Source of the DNA: Gossypium raimondii
Lineage: Eukaryota; Streptophyta; Magnoliopsida; Malvales; Malvaceae
Reading direction: 5' to 3'
Assembly (NCBI RefSeq): GCF_025698545.1
Contig: NC_068567.1
Coordinates: 3,720,001 to 3,784,000, forward strand
Length of the DNA: 64,000 nt
Numbering within the stretch: the stretch's first letter is position 1; every line of letters begins with the position of its first letter. A program made the position numbers and the translations under genes. Shown here in pieces: positions 1 through 12,301 of the stretch. The notes below the pieces were generated by a model. That model was not told the origin of the DNA. It saw only the letters and a program-made list of their open reading frames with translations, and did not search any database.

Positions 1-555
1 TTAACATGATGGGATTCTATTTCTATGCCCCATTCTTCGGAACTTTGAAAATTTTCAATGTTTACCACTCTTTTGATATCTTACTTCTAAGCTCTAACCA
101 AGGCTTGTATAAGGGGGACGAGGAAGGGGATGATAGGGTTTGAATCGTGTGATTTAAGTGTTGTTATTATTTTAATTTTAAGTACCTAACTCGAGTTTGA
201 TTTTGGGTTTAATTGAGATAAAATCGAACACCAGAAATTTCGGACCGACAAAAACGTCAAGTCCATAGTTCATGTTATTGTTATTTTTCATTAAAAAACA
301 AACAAACAAGTATTGAAGGAAGAAAATTGTAGCAAAAACATGTCAATCATATCTTCAATATTTAGCTAAAAGCTACAAAGAAATCATCTAAGTCCACATA
401 TAATTCCAAATACAATAAACCATTCTAAGAACTAACATGGCAGCCTCTTAATACCCCTAACTGCAACATTTTACCCTAATTGTTTTCTCAGCATTGTATC
501 ACAACATTTGCGCCGGAAATTAGCCCGACATTTGCTCTATGTTCTGTATAATCAA
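1..555. other. Intergenic and probable 3'UTR of the CMT1-like gene
   Basis: I see no coding sequence here. The part next to position 556 should be the 3'UTR of the minus-strand transporter gene, whose stop codon is at 556-558. The leftmost ~250 bases hold no feature I recognise. Confidence 0.5.
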
Positions 556-3500
556 TCAGAAAACTCCAAAAAATGTGGCAACTGCAAACACAAGAAAAAG
601 CGCTCCGCCCACATAACCAACCTGATCGAACATACAGCAGTTCCATAGTAAGTCGAAATGCATGTACCTGAATATGTCGTATTACTATAACACGATAGAA
701 GTTTCGGGTCTTACCAGTTTCTCAGAAATATAGTTGGCAAGAAATGCTCCTCCGAGAATTGCAATTGATGTTGCGAGTAGGTGTCCGGCAATGGCTCCAC
801 TTGCCACACCCCATGGTGACTGTAGAGACAAGGTAGCAAAGACCGTTGAACTATTCTGATTTAGAAATATATATATATATATATAGAAAATAAGAAACGA
901 AGTTAGTGAAGTTGCACCTGTGCGGCGCCAAGCGCGATTGTTGCAAGCATTGAACGGTCTCCCCATTCCTAAAAGTTATAGTAAAGTTATAAATCGAGAG
1001 TTATCGAAAACAACCAAAAGTGCAGCCTTTTGTTTCGGAGAGAGAAAGTGAGGATAATGAGATGCTTACAGCGAAGAACACAAGGCTGAATGACTTCCAG
1101 ACAATTTCGAGTGGATTCGAGAGTTGTTTTGATGCCTGAATACATTAAAAATAGAAGTTTCTATTAGCTTTTTCTTTTAATAAAATAAGACATGTGAAGC
1201 GGCCGATTACCTTTTCTTTCACGAGTTCCTCAGCTTCAGCAAACTCATCAAGTTCAGGGCCTCCCTCAGCACCTTTCTTTGCTGCCGTCGGTGGAAGGTC
1301 CCATGCATCTTTTATAGATTTTAAGCCAAAGAACACGAGAAGAGCTATTGCTGCATATTCTCCAAGCGGCAAGGCTGCACAATAAATGAAAAGCATTAAT
1401 GTGCGCATCAGAAACTTTACAATAGATACATTCATTACGAAAAATATATAGATTCAAGGGTAAACAAACTTGATAATAAATCATGAATATCTTGGGCTGA
1501 AGGAAACAGTAGGGTTCTATGTTTCTCTAATTCCTCATTTTGTTTGATGTGCCCTTGTCCAGCACATATTCAAACATAGGTATAGGAATACAATCCTCCA
1601 AGGACTGCCCAAATACACGGACGAACTTAGTGTTCGAGACACATACCATAATCCAACACTCATGCTTAAGCCTAAGTAACGTAGGTGTAATGTGTTAGAC
1701 AATTTAGCATAGAACTATTACATGCAAATGGCTGAACAGTTGGTTGAACTAAATCAAATTCAAATGAATGTTTATATCTATCAAAAGGCTATAAAGAAAG
1801 TCGGCACATATTGCAGTGTTAATACTACTACTATGTAGGAGCCAATATGCTCATAATCGCACTTCTTAAATCATCGAAAACAGCAATTCTCATTAGAAAT
1901 TCTTGACGAGACAAGGGAGATGTGAGGAGTAGGAACTTACTGGTTTGGAATTGAGCAGGGACTGACTGAAAGATCCGTCCGATTATTACTGACAAGATTG
2001 TCATAAGAGAAAGAGCACCCATCGAGCCCAATAGAACCTTTCCAATGATTTAATAAATGTCAAGAAAATAGATTTAGTCCAAGAAAGAAAAAGCGTTCAG
2101 TAATACCATAAAACTGAAATTAATGAACGAATGAAGGCACGCATAGATAAGCATTTAGGAGAGAAAATACCAGTCCTTTCTCGTATTGCATTGCCAAGAG
2201 TGCAGCGATGAAAAACGTCTGGTCAAGAGATGAAAAACATAACTTAAATATCAAGAAAGGTTTCTAAAAGCACAATCAAAAGCATATGAAAAGAACAAAG
2301 ATTTATATTCAAAAGTATATGTTCAAAAGAAGAGTCAGATCCATTCAATCAACATAAAAATGAAATGGAGTAATAGGCCTCGAAAAAGGACAGAGAGACA
2401 GGACAACAAATACTTATCTATAAAATAATCATAAGCCTTATTCAAACTTATTGGCTTTTGCAACATGAACTTTCCGCCTCAATCCATCATTAGTTAGGAT
2501 CATTCTCGGAATGTTTCAAAACATAGGACCATAGCACTAATGAGCAGCGATTAACAGGTAAAAATACATGAAGTTATTTACGACAAATGCGTTACCTTGT
2601 CTCCGATTTCAGAAACAAAGATCAATGTGAAAGCAGCCGTGAAGCCTGATTTTGCTATTGCTGCTAAGAGTGATGCAGGTCCACCTTTTGCAAAGGCAAT
2701 TAGTGACAATACTAAAGTACATCCCAATAGTACACCAGCAACGGAAAGAGGATAAGGAATTTGACTCGGAGGCTTCAAACTGCAAAAAAGCATAGTATTA
2801 GATGATATATAAGACATCAAACTAGAACCTCACTTCATCGTAAATTTATGAGCACTTCGGTGCATATATGTTGTTACGTGAAAAAAGCTATACATCTATT
2901 GAACCACGAGGAAGAACCACAATAGAACTATAGAGAAACCGAAATGCTGTTTGAGAAGTCCAAAACACTAGCATCTACCAGACATCACTTACGCTTCTGA
3001 TGAACTGTCACTGCAGGGGCCCTTCACAATACTTTGGTCTTCTCTTTCATCCTTATCTTCATAGCCCCCGGATCCAATACCTACATTGGATGCTCGTGTT
3101 CTAAACGTGCTGCACGTTGAACTCAACCTTGATATTTTTCTACATTGTACTAGAAAAAAAAAGTTACTGAACAAGTTAACTAATGCTGCTGTGTCTAACA
3201 AAACCGAATTAGAATCAGTATCGTGTACGGACATAAATATGAAAGCACAAAGAGTAAAACAGTAGTAAAACAGAACAGAAATCAAAACTATGTAGAGCAA
3301 GCTGATAAACAGGACATGATTCGATTACCATAATATCAATCCAAAGAAACTGCTAAGAGCATTTCGATCCTTAAATCTAATCTTATAATCAAAACTCAAA
3401 CTCTGGTAACATAAACTTCAAACAAAGGCATCCCGAGTTCAATGCAATAAAACAATAGCCTAAGAGAAGCGGTCGTAGATGTCGAGACTGAACCCCGGAT

Positions 3501-4144
3501 TTGCAGACTTGTTGAGGTGACTGCTTAAACTAACTAATCTAAGCTCTGGGATCACCGGAAAACAATCTTTGGAGTGCTCACTTACTAAATAAATACAATA
3601 CAGAGTTCCTTTCCAAAGTTTTTTTTCACAAATTCATAAAAATTTGGAAGATTATCATCGGTTGAAACTCGAATATAACCCGAATTCATCTCTCACCTTA
3701 TCCTCAAAAACACAATCAGAGGCCACACAAAATCCCAGTCTATTTATGTATAACTTTAAAACTGGTTCATTTAACTCCCACTTAGCTCCAAAATTAAAAC
3801 CTCAAAACACCAGCTAAATTCATACACTGGTTTCATCTAACAGTTAATTTCACTAATAATAAACACCCTTCCAAATCTCTTAAATAAAAACAAACCCTAA
3901 AATTCAACTTAATTCATAAAAATAAAGCCACCCAAAAAGATTCCATGAATCCCATCACAAAAAAAAAAGAGAGTAAAATTCACCAAAAAAAAAGGGAAGA
4001 AGATAGAGAGAAAAACTTACATGAAGGAGAAATGGGTAGTCTTGAAACACTATCAAAAGATGGAAATGAATCCGCAACAACCAATAAAGGAAGTTTCCTT
4101 CTTGAAATCACTGGGGGTCTATGATGGATAACCAATCTCTGCAT
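556..4144 (-). CDS. CMT1: Chloroplast manganese transporter, UPF0016/GDT1-like protein 2 (CMT1/PAM71-HL type)
   Basis: Ten exons read on the minus strand: 4021-4144, 2993-3149, 2596-2779, 2171-2218, 1941-2037, 1211-1374, 1070-1135, 918-968, 715-819 and 556-621. All introns have GT-AG ends. The joined frame is open for 353 aa, close to the ~359 aa I recall for Arabidopsis At4g13590. The first ~60 residues are basic and Ser-rich with few acidic residues, like a plastid transit peptide. Two diagnostic UPF0016 motifs of the form E-x-G-D-(K/R)-(T/S) are present, EIGDKT at about 151-156 and EWGDRS at about 281-286, each starting a hydrophobic repeat of about three membrane spans. The segment between them (AMQYEKGL, FQSVPAQFQTTLPLGEY) fits the CMT1/PAM71-HL branch rather than thylakoid PAM71. 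The known family role is Mn2+ (and Ca2+) transport across the chloroplast inner envelope to supply photosystem II. No break was found, so it looks functional. Confidence 0.93.
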
Positions 4145-5140
4145 TTTAAATAGTTAGAAAAAAAAAACTAAGTAAATTAAAGTATATATATATAATTTGC
4201 CTTTTACAAGTTCATTTCATCTCTTTGTTCTAATTCTAGAATACAATGAAGTAAAAGAAAGTGTCTTTTGGGGCCTTTTTTTTCTTTTTTTGAAGAATCT
4301 GGAGCGACGAGAGTTGATGATAGAGATTGAAAAAAAAAAAAAGAACAGTTGTTTTGCCTGGTTAGAAAGCTTTGGTTTTATGCCACGTGTGCTTTTGTGT
4401 TAGATAAAGGGTAAATGTCCCAGAAGGTCACTTTAAAATAGCGTTATTTTAATTTTGGTCAATTTAAAATAGCGTTATTTTTAATTTGGTCACTCTAATT
4501 TTTTTTTGTTAATTTAGTCACTCTAATTAAGATGATTATTTGAATCGGTCACTGTTGTTAAAAAATCCGTTAATTCACTAACGGATTATATTTTTTTAAA
4601 TTTTGACAAAACTATGAATCTCTTTATAATGTATTTTAGTAAAACAATGAGCACAATTTTTTATTTTTAAAATTTTCAATTAGACATGTTTATTTTAGTG
4701 TTTCTTTTTTGAGAAAAATGAAATCAATATTTATTTTTAAACCAAACAGAACATAAGGGCTTTAGATCTATTATTTTTCTTATTGGTTAATTGCATTTGA
4801 TGTCCTTAAAATATAGGTTAAAATTTTTAATTGATCCTTAAATTTCAAATTCTTCTTATTGAATGCTTAAACTAAAGTATCATTCCAATCAAGTCTTTCC
4901 ATTAATTTTGCCCTCTCCCTTTGTATTCTTTTCAAAAAACATTTTAATATTTTTTCACTTAAAAAATAATACAAAATTATTTTAACACTAAAAAAAATTA
5001 TAATTTAACCTTTTATCTTAGCTCCCAAAAGTTCTTGCTTCATGTTCGAGTATAGCCATAAACTTTTTAGTTAAATGTCGATTTGGATTTAAAATGACTC
5101 TTTTTCTAAACACATGTGAAGAATAAATTTAGAACATGTT
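4145..5140. other. CMT1 upstream region and AT-rich repeat
   Basis: The first ~250 bases are the probable promoter and 5'UTR of the CMT1-like gene; no sharp TATA box can be assigned. From about 4430 to 4620 two near-copies of a block reading roughly 'gtcac-ttaaaatagcgttatttt' follow each other, then an inverted 'cgttaattcactaacgg'. This looks like a decayed MITE. No coding potential is seen up to the LTR at 5141. Confidence 0.4.
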
Positions 5141-5991
5141 TGTTAGGACCTTAGTTGTTTTTGTGTCCGAAGTTGTTCCACATGTTCGAACATTACTTTA
5201 AACTGTAAGTTTAATCATTATGTTCATTCCCATGTTTAAATAGTTGTCTAGACAGGTCTTTGGATAACAATATAGATGGACGTGCTTTCAAGACAACTAA
5301 GTACAATATAAAGTTAGCATTTTTTTTACTTTGATCTTCATGGTGTGTTACACAATCAACAAATGATCCTCAAGCCACGTTTTAGGTTATCATTAATGTT
5401 GCTGATCGAATTTGGGTAAAGAAAAGAAGAAAAGATCGAACTTGGAGACCAAACTTATCTGTTTTACTTGGAGGGACAATTATTGAAGATTGTTCAAGAG
5501 ATAAATTCAACCATGAGTTTTACCTTATCAAAACTACTTGGAGAAGTTGACGATTTTTAGCCTATAAATAATCTACATTGTCGCACATCCTTGGTGTGCT
5601 TGTGGAGCTTTTGGTTGTTTGTTTGCTTATCTTTGCTTTGTGTTTTTATGTTCTTGTGTGAAGCTTTTATTGGAAAGTAAAACCTTCTTGTAAGTGAGGT
5701 TATTTGGGGTGAGTATTTGTAACAATTGGGTTCATTGTTGGGGTTGCAATTACTTCTTTGTGTAAGGGTAGATTAGACTAAAGCCAATAGGTGATCCAGA
5801 TAATTTTTGAATAAAATCATTCACTGAGTGAGGGTCCGCATAGTAGAAATGGTGAATTCGAGTTGCGTTAATAAATCTCTTGTGTTTACTTCTCTCCTCT
5901 TATTCGTTGATTGCCTTTGCTCTATCTACACCTCTATTGAAACATCTGTCTGAACATCAAATTGGACAGAAAGCAAATCGAGACTCTAACA
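5141..5991 (+). repeat. 5' LTR of the deleted copia element
   Basis: The 851-bp LTR begins TGTTAGGACC and ends CTCTAACA, with the primer binding site directly after it. Its first ~150 bases recur at 7828 (shared blocks include 'catgttcgaacatt' and 'tttaaacagttgt'-like stretches). The region 5690-5990 also resembles a second copia LTR remnant at about 40470-40860. Confidence 0.8.
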
Positions 5992-6053
5992 ATTGGTATC
6001 AAAGCTTGACTTCAGACATATTTGAAAGGGATCTTGAGCTATGATTTGCAATA

Positions 6054-6878
6054 ATGAAGTCTAAGAAGAAATATTGTTATATCGCACGTCCACCTACGGT
6101 GATTAAAGCATTAAATTCAAACAATGACAGTGATGTTCCTAGCAACAACCTAGAGGATGCATTCAGTCATATGTTGAAGAACATGAAAGCATTATGTCAA
6201 TTGAATGAGCCCTTAAGGGAAGAAATTATCATTTCCAGAGGAGAAAAAGAAAGGCTCAAAAAGAAAAATGATGTGATTTTTTTATTTGAAAAAGGTTAAC
6301 GAGATGCTTGATGAAACAATCAAAGAAAACGATGACATGATTGCTAAAACGGATGTAACTTTGAAAGCAAACGAGAAAAAATTAAACGATGTCAAAGCCA
6401 CTCTCAAGAAATATGGAAACCAAAATGATGATATCTCTGTTGTTGGGAGATTGGAACCTAGTTATAATGAACTTGTTAAGAAACTTATATCTCCCACGAA
6501 TTTTATTAAATCTAAAGAGATGGTTACTACTTCTCCCCTTTGAGACAGGTAAAAAGATGAATATAAAACATGTTTATACTATTGTGGAAAGGCCAGACAA
6601 GTCTTGCTCAATGTAATGTTGTAACATTGATTTGAACATCACCTAGGCAACATCATATATGTGGCAAGAAGGAAGGTAAACACGTGTGCTTTTATTGTGG
6701 GAAAAAAAGGGCACATCAAACCTTACTGTTTTTAAAAGGATTCAATATTGGAAGTTCATATCAGAATAGAACAAGAAGACCACAAAAAAAAAATTGGGTG
6801 AGAAAAGATCGATCACATTTGAGCTATGAAGATCAACAAGTTATTGATGGTCATGTGAAGCATGAGGTTGCAACTTAA
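6054..6878 (+). pseudogene. Copia gag remnant with frameshifted CCHC zinc knuckle
   Basis: Open stretches at 6054-6299, 6286-6543 and 6684-6878 lie in different frames and together read as a Lys/Glu-rich coiled-coil gag C-terminus (many N-E-x-L-K-K type heptads) followed by a retroviral zinc knuckle. At about 6687-6735 the DNA reads C-F-Y-C-G-K-K-(G)-H-I-K-P-Y-C if one A is removed from the A-run; as written a +1 shift breaks the C-x2-C-x4-H-x4-C motif after the second Cys. Nothing resembling protease, integrase or reverse transcriptase follows. It is non-functional. Confidence 0.7.
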
Positions 6879-7440
6879 GTTGATCATATTGAGAATATTT
6901 CAAAGATCACACATACTTCATTTCATGGAGAAGGTACTTGTTGTTCCACAAGCTACAATCTCTATTGTTGAAGATGTAGCACCTCATCCCGTTAAATAAA
7001 TTTGAAGCAAATGAGCAAGGGGAGCATAGATTGAGGGGGGAGTAAGTTTGTTGATTTTGATATGGTATGGTTTATGTTTATGCATTTGGGATGATTTAAC
7101 CTGGTGGTTGTTTTTATTTAACAAACATTCAAATTTTTTGATTGGAAGTACATGTAGATAAATTTCTATTTATGGTTTGAGGCTCATTAATACTATTTTG
7201 GAAGAAAAGGTTGAGCTGAAACATACATGGATGTTCAAAATCCTGTTCAACTAGGGATTGGAGCAGAATAGAACTGACAAGGGGAGTCTTTTGGCCTTTT
7301 GACAAAAAAGGGGAGATAAGTTGATAATTTGTTGGTTTATTGATGATTATTACTACCAATTTTTGTTGTTGTTGTTGTTGTTGTCGTCGTTGTCATCGTT
7401 TTACTATTTCTATTTTTATTGTTGCTTTGAAGTTTTCTTT

Positions 7441-7750
7441 CCTTGCCCTTCTCCGACCTTTACTGCTCAACTTGAGAGCAGACAACTAATGCATTCCACT
7501 TATTGAATAGGGTTCTATGGTCGGTCCGCAACCCTTGGATATCGAAGGCATCCTTGGGGTGATCTCGTAGTTATTACGAGGTGGAGATGATGGGATTAGT
7601 CCATGGATTTTCCTTCCTTTTGTCGCATTTCGCTCAAAGGGTTGAAGGGAGGTAGTGCATCAAACTGTTCGCAAGGGTCAACTTGATCCTCTTCCCCAAG
7701 AATCCCAGATGAGCGAAACTAGGGGAGCTGCCGACTCCAACTACGATATC
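7441..7750 (-). other. Nuclear plastid DNA insertion: trnA-UGC intron fragment
   Basis: About 310 bases match, from memory, the intron of plastid trnA-UGC in the rRNA operon, read in reverse. Recognisable stretches are 'ggttctatggtcggtccg', 'ccatggattttccttcc', 'catttcgctcaaagggttg' and 'aacttgatcctcttcccc'. Scattered G-to-A and C-to-T changes show age. It sits inside the internal region of the copia element, between the gag remnant and the 3' LTR. Confidence 0.75.
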
Positions 7751-7827
7751 TTTATTTTATGCATGGTGAAAGGTAGTTATTTTGGTCATTTGCTAATAAA
7801 TTTTGTCCAAAACCCAAAGTGGGAGAT

Positions 7828-8000
7828 TGTTAGGAGCTTAGTTTTTTTTCCTCAACCAAAATAAGAGTTTAGTTGTCCTTGTGTATGAAGTTGGTCCTCA
7901 TGTTCGAACATTTCTTTAAACAGCAAGTTCGATCACCATGTTCATTCTTATCTTTAAACAGTTGTTTGGACAGACCTTTGGTGTATCGATATAACTATGA
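7828..8000 (+). repeat. Truncated 3' LTR of the copia element
   Basis: It starts TGTTAGGAGC after the purine tract AAAGTGGGAGAT and follows the 5' LTR with an extra ~25-bp insertion near its start, then loses similarity near 8000. The bases 8000-8380 hold no recognisable feature and are AT-rich. Confidence 0.65.
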
Positions 8001-8380
8001 CAGAACAATATTTCTCCCCTATTTTAAATTGTTTCGACCTTCAGAGACATTTAATCGATTTCGAACACCTCCAAACACCTAGAAATTATTTTAAAATATT
8101 ACTAAATTATTTCGAAACTCTTAATGACGAATTTAATCAATTGAAGTAGCTTGATAAAAATGGATTTATATTTGATTTTCACGTTGGATTCAAAGTATAA
8201 ATTAGTCTTGCTTCAAACAACAAATATCATATCTCACATTCAAAGTATAATATTCCTACCAAACCTAACATCAATATTATATAAAAAAGGAAAAATGCAT
8301 ATACTCACGTACAACACACTAACTTCTTATTCTCGTATACTATATATGATCCTTCTTATTGTATTCTCGGTAGCTTCTTA

Positions 8381-8915
8381 TTAACAGCATGGATCGCCTC
8401 CCCCTCCACTTGGTGGGCCATATGTGCTACCAGGGTCATAATACCCTAGAATCTTTCGTCCTACATGCAAATGTCATCATCATTAATATTATTAATATGA
8501 CTTCCGCCATACTTTGCGTTGGATTAATTAATTAATTATTAATTTCACTTTTAAATCTTTAAATTTACAAGATTTTAATTTGAAAAATAGTAAAATTTTG
8601 CACTTTAACTTTTTGAAAATGATAAAATTTCGATTTAATTCTTTAAAAAATAAAGATATAAACTATTAAAATGATGAAATAGTATTTTAAGTATGATAAA
8701 ATTATACAACTTAATTTTGACCTATCAAGCTCAAAAAGATCGAAAAAAAAAAGAAGAAAATTTCAGAAACCCTATACTATAAGATATAAGAAGAACTAAC
8801 CTCGATTGGAAGGTTTGAGAATAAAATCGTGAGGGGTAACAATGGCAGCAGCAAATGAGATGAGGACCATCATGGCTATGAACAGCAGCACCATCTTCGC
8901 CTGTGTTAAACCCAT
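8381..8915 (-). CDS. Small secreted peptide precursor, copy 1 (64 aa, unknown family)
   Basis: Two exons on the minus strand, 8801-8915 and 8381-8460, joined across a GT-AG intron of 340 bp. The product is 64 aa: MGLTQAK, then a hydrophobic signal sequence to about residue 25, a short stretch TPHDFILKPSN, then RGRKILGYYDPG, a Pro/Gly-rich linker and the C-terminal end GGGGDPCC. The ATG at 8915 was chosen because the in-frame ATG at 9011 lies only 3 bp from the TATA box and would not be transcribed. The start at 8915 is also conserved in the paralogue at 14679-14992. The conserved exon structure, the signal peptide, the GRK dibasic site and the CC end suggest a processed apoplastic peptide. 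I do not recognise it as a CLE, PIP, SCOOP, CEP or RALF member, and the function is unknown. Confidence 0.75.
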
Positions 8916-9013
8916 TTTGAAGGCCAAATTCTGACAGTAAATGAAATCTTCAAATGAATGGAAAACTGGGAATAGGATGATATGATGGAGAAGAATGGGA
9001 TTTTGTAGCATAG

Positions 9014-9021
9014 TATTTATA
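9014..9021 (-). promoter_or_regulatory. TATA box of secreted-peptide gene copy 1
   Basis: TATAAATA on the minus strand, ~100 bp before the chosen ATG. The same sequence at nearly the same distance precedes copy 2 (15089-15096). Confidence 0.65.
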
Positions 9022-9147
9022 GACTGATATGTTTAAAGCTATGAGTTTCATTACATGATAATTAATTAATAAAAGACTGCTGAAAATTTGAAATTTAAAG
9101 TCAGAGTCTACTCGATGTTGAAAGGTTTACTGATAGAAGAGTGATGA

Positions 9148-9180
9148 ATTCAATCGACGACTGGGTCTTGGGGTTAGTTA
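9148..9180 (-). promoter_or_regulatory. Conserved upstream block, copy 1
   Basis: The minus-strand block around CCCCAAGACCCAGTCGTC-GATTGAAT lies ~240 bp before the start codon and is nearly unchanged in front of copy 2 (15233-15267), while the bases between it and the TATA box have diverged more. This suggests a retained regulatory element, though shared recent ancestry alone could explain it. Confidence 0.4.
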
Positions 9181-10197
9181 CTTACTTGTCCAACCAGTGA
9201 CGTATCTTGTATGTGTATTATTTGCAAAGGAAAAACAATTGAAATATAATATTCTTATATTCAATGTTTTAATAATGACATCGATTATCGAATCGATCAA
9301 AGGTCAGTTTTTAGTTTGATTAGTTTGATTCATGATTAAAAAATAATTAATTAAATTTATAAAATCGGTCCAACTGTTCATTTTTTTTGTCTTAATTTAT
9401 GATCAAAGAGTTCGCTTATAAGTCAATTTAACTTTTTTGTTTGGTTGAAATATTGATTGATTTTCACTCCAATCAACTTGCCTGATTGATTCGATCTGAT
9501 TCCAATCACAATGCTTACATTCATTTTAGAATGCACAAATTATTTCTAACATATTTGTTTTTAATCCCAATAGCTAAGAAGGACAGTTAGTATCAACATT
9601 GTTGAAACCGAATCCATTGGTACACCGACTCAGGGAAAAAAACTAGTAACTAAACCAATTCAACCGCCTTTTCGGCTTTAGAAACATCGATTAGCACATT
9701 CAAATCCATTGATTTAAAAACAATAATAATGACATACACAATCACCAACAAATGTTGAGTATAGCAGTAAGACATATTACACCCCAAAAAAAGAACAGTG
9801 TTTAAATTTTAGAAACAGCCTTATTAAAAAGGACAACTACGAATATCAAACATGTACCGTAAAATAGACATCGTTACACAACAATTACGGAGTAGTTATA
9901 TGTTTATTAATATATGGATGACATGTAAAATTAGTTAGATTTCATAATCGGATGTTATTATAAAAATGAAGGTAAATGTGATTAATTCAAAATTGCTTTG
10001 TCAACAACATCTAAAAATAATAATAAGTTGAAAATTTTGAAGAAAATAATGATTTCATCTTATTGTTGAATCCGTAAAAACAATATTTAAGCTTTTAACT
10101 TTTGTATTGTAGTAATTATAAAACGATTCCCCCAAAACAGCCAAAATTCTTGTAGGACACGTGGTAGGATGTGAAGCGTCACTAATCAACATCAATT
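9181..10197. other. Intergenic, no gene seen
   Basis: AT-rich DNA with stops in all frames. I see no ORF, repeat boundary or RNA gene that I can support. Confidence 0.5.
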
Positions 10198-12301
10198 AAG
10201 GGTGAGTAAAATTTGATTCGATTTAAAAAAATTGAGTTAATCGAATCGAGTCATTCGAGTTATTCGAATGATTCAAGTTAACTCGAATAAGTAATTCGAG
10301 TTTTGAGTTCGAATCAAGTTGAATTTTACAATTCAAATAACAGATTGGTGTAAATACTCTTTTGGTCTCTATCAAGTTTGAAAATAAGTAAATTGGTTTC
10401 TCTCAATAAAAGTTACAAAATAATTTTTAAAATTCAAAATATTTATAAAATTCCAAATTTTATATGTTTTAAAAAATTTCTAAAAAATATATAAAAAAAG
10501 TAAAAACATTAGAAATTTCTAGAACAATAATATTGGGGACTTAAATAAGTTAATTAATGATTCAAGTTAATTATACTAAAGTTTTTTTTTTTTTTTTGCT
10601 TTTGATGGGTGTCGAATCCACCAATATAAACCTACGCCTTAGTTTGCAAATTATGCAGTATAGGGAGTAGGGTCGATCCCTCAGAGACTGGTTTACTGTA
10701 AATTGTTGCTCTCTTGACCAGATTTATGTCGGGGCAGCTGTCGTGCCCAAGACGTCGGGGATAAAATTGAAAACCGAAATTAATGTAAAAATAACGTCAA
10801 AAGTAAAAGTTGAAAACAGAATAATAAAAACTGTGAAATAAATATTAAGAAAAATTTAATTAGAATAAGCTCAGCTTTAGGCACGAATTTTCCTCGTCTT
10901 TGAACCGATCCTCGAAATTGGATGAACTCCTCTTTTCCAATAAGCTAGTTATAGCTACCAAGGACGCCTCGGACACCAACTCTTCCTTGTGTAAATTAGT
11001 TATGGAACGTCCAATAACTAACTTCATCGATCGAACAACCACGAAACGTTCGTGATTTAGAACTCCGTAGCTTGGCGTTCTAGAAGAGCCTAGCTCAACC
11101 AAAGGCCCTCAACCGTGGGGCATTCAAATCCGTTACTACTTCCTTGACGGAACCAAACACTATCTCCACTTGGCACGCCAATGTGTTCACGTAAAACCGA
11201 TTAGAAACGTTCCTTTCGAATTCCAATCAGACGCCTAATCACACTAAATCAAACGACGTCTTTTTTGAATTAGTGTTGATCTGACTTTATGAGCTGAAAA
11301 AATCATACTCTTAATCCGGAGAAGTAATAAGTATTGGAATTTTAGGAGTTAAATGGGCTCGGGTTCGTAACTCACGAGTTTTGACGAGGTTAATTTCGGC
11401 CTAAAGCTGAAAATGGGTTTAGTTGGCTAAGGTTTGGGACATGTTGGTATTTGATAAATTAATTAAGGTAAATGGGTGAAAAGGTGGGTGATGTGATTGA
11501 GTATGGGAGTTGGAATATATTAAAGTGGGGTGGTTGAAAAGGGAATTTGGAAAAGGAAAGGAATTGCAAATGGCTAAAGTTGGTTGCTGCTAGGAATAAA
11601 TTGAAGGCAAAGAAACTAAAGAAACAATGCTACGTGAGAAAGGAGAGAATTGAAAGATAGAAGCTAAATATTTTTTTGATTCATTCATGAATTGATGAAC
11701 AATACATGCTCTATTTATACTAGAGAATTCCTAGCCAACTAGTCTAGAAATTCAAGGAAAAAAAAATATTCCATGACAAAAAAATATCCCAAAATAATCT
11801 CCCCCACTAAGTCAACAAAATTTTCAGCTAATTAATATTGGAAAAATTCTACTTTGGCCCTCATTCTTTGCTTCTTTCTTTAATTTGGCCCAATTGTTTC
11901 CTTTTTCTTCTATTTAGCCCAAAATTGCATTCCTGCACAAAATTCAATAAATATGGCAAAATTAGTGGTGCATTCTAATAAATCAACCAATTTAAGTTAC
12001 ATAAAATATGTAACTTTAGCATTTAATCAGCTTTGAAAAAGTTTTCAAATATATATGGTTTCAAATTTATTTGCTCTAAACATAGAATTAGTTATACTGT
12101 AATAAGATTTTAATTCGACATGTTTAATTTTTTAATTTAACTCGAACAATTTTATTCGATTCGACTCGACACAACTCGAATTTCATTTCATTTGACATGA
12201 TTCGAAATTTTTTAAAATCGAATTAGGATGATAAAATAAGATTTCTCAATTCAATTAACTCAAAAATTTTTCACTCGATTCGATCTAACACCACCCCTAA
12301 C
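10198..12301. mobile_element. Nested repeat: CGAATTCG-rich element split by an LTR-like insert
   Basis: The left edge (TAAGGGTGAGTAAAATTTG, with many GAATCGAGT/TTCGAATGA repeats to ~10340) and the right edge (CACTCGATTCGATCTAACA-CCACCCCTAA, ending ~12301) form imperfect inverted ends of a common foldback-type element. A similar element starts near 27430. Inside, from about 10580 (a T16 run) to ~12090, lies unrelated DNA with a 'gggtcgatccctcagagactgg' block of a kind I associate with gypsy leader regions on the minus strand. No intact protein is encoded, and I could not fix target duplications for either layer. Confidence 0.45.

Larger units (their letters stand above)
5141..8000 (+). mobile_element. 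Deleted, non-autonomous Ty1-copia LTR retrotransposon
   Basis: A 5' LTR (5141-5991, TGTTAGG...CTAACA) is followed directly by a tRNA-iMet-like primer binding site (TTGGTATCAAAGC at about 5993). Next come gag-like remnants with a zinc knuckle (6054-6878), a purine-rich tract just before 7828, and a 3' LTR that restarts with TGTTAGG but stays alignable for only ~170 bp. Integrase, reverse transcriptase and RNase H are missing. A plastid DNA piece lies inside the internal region. The element is dead by itself. The right end is estimated from where similarity to the 5' LTR fades. Confidence 0.8.

Noticed and set aside
8796..9011. 71-codon version of the first peptide gene starting at the upstream ATG
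   Set aside because: That ATG is 3 bp downstream of the TATA box, so it lies before the expected transcription start, and it is not conserved in the paralogue.
10860..11102. 80-codon minus-strand frame (MVELGSSRTPSYG...)
   Set aside because: It lies inside a repeat with the hallmarks of a retroelement leader; no similarity I can name and no splice context.
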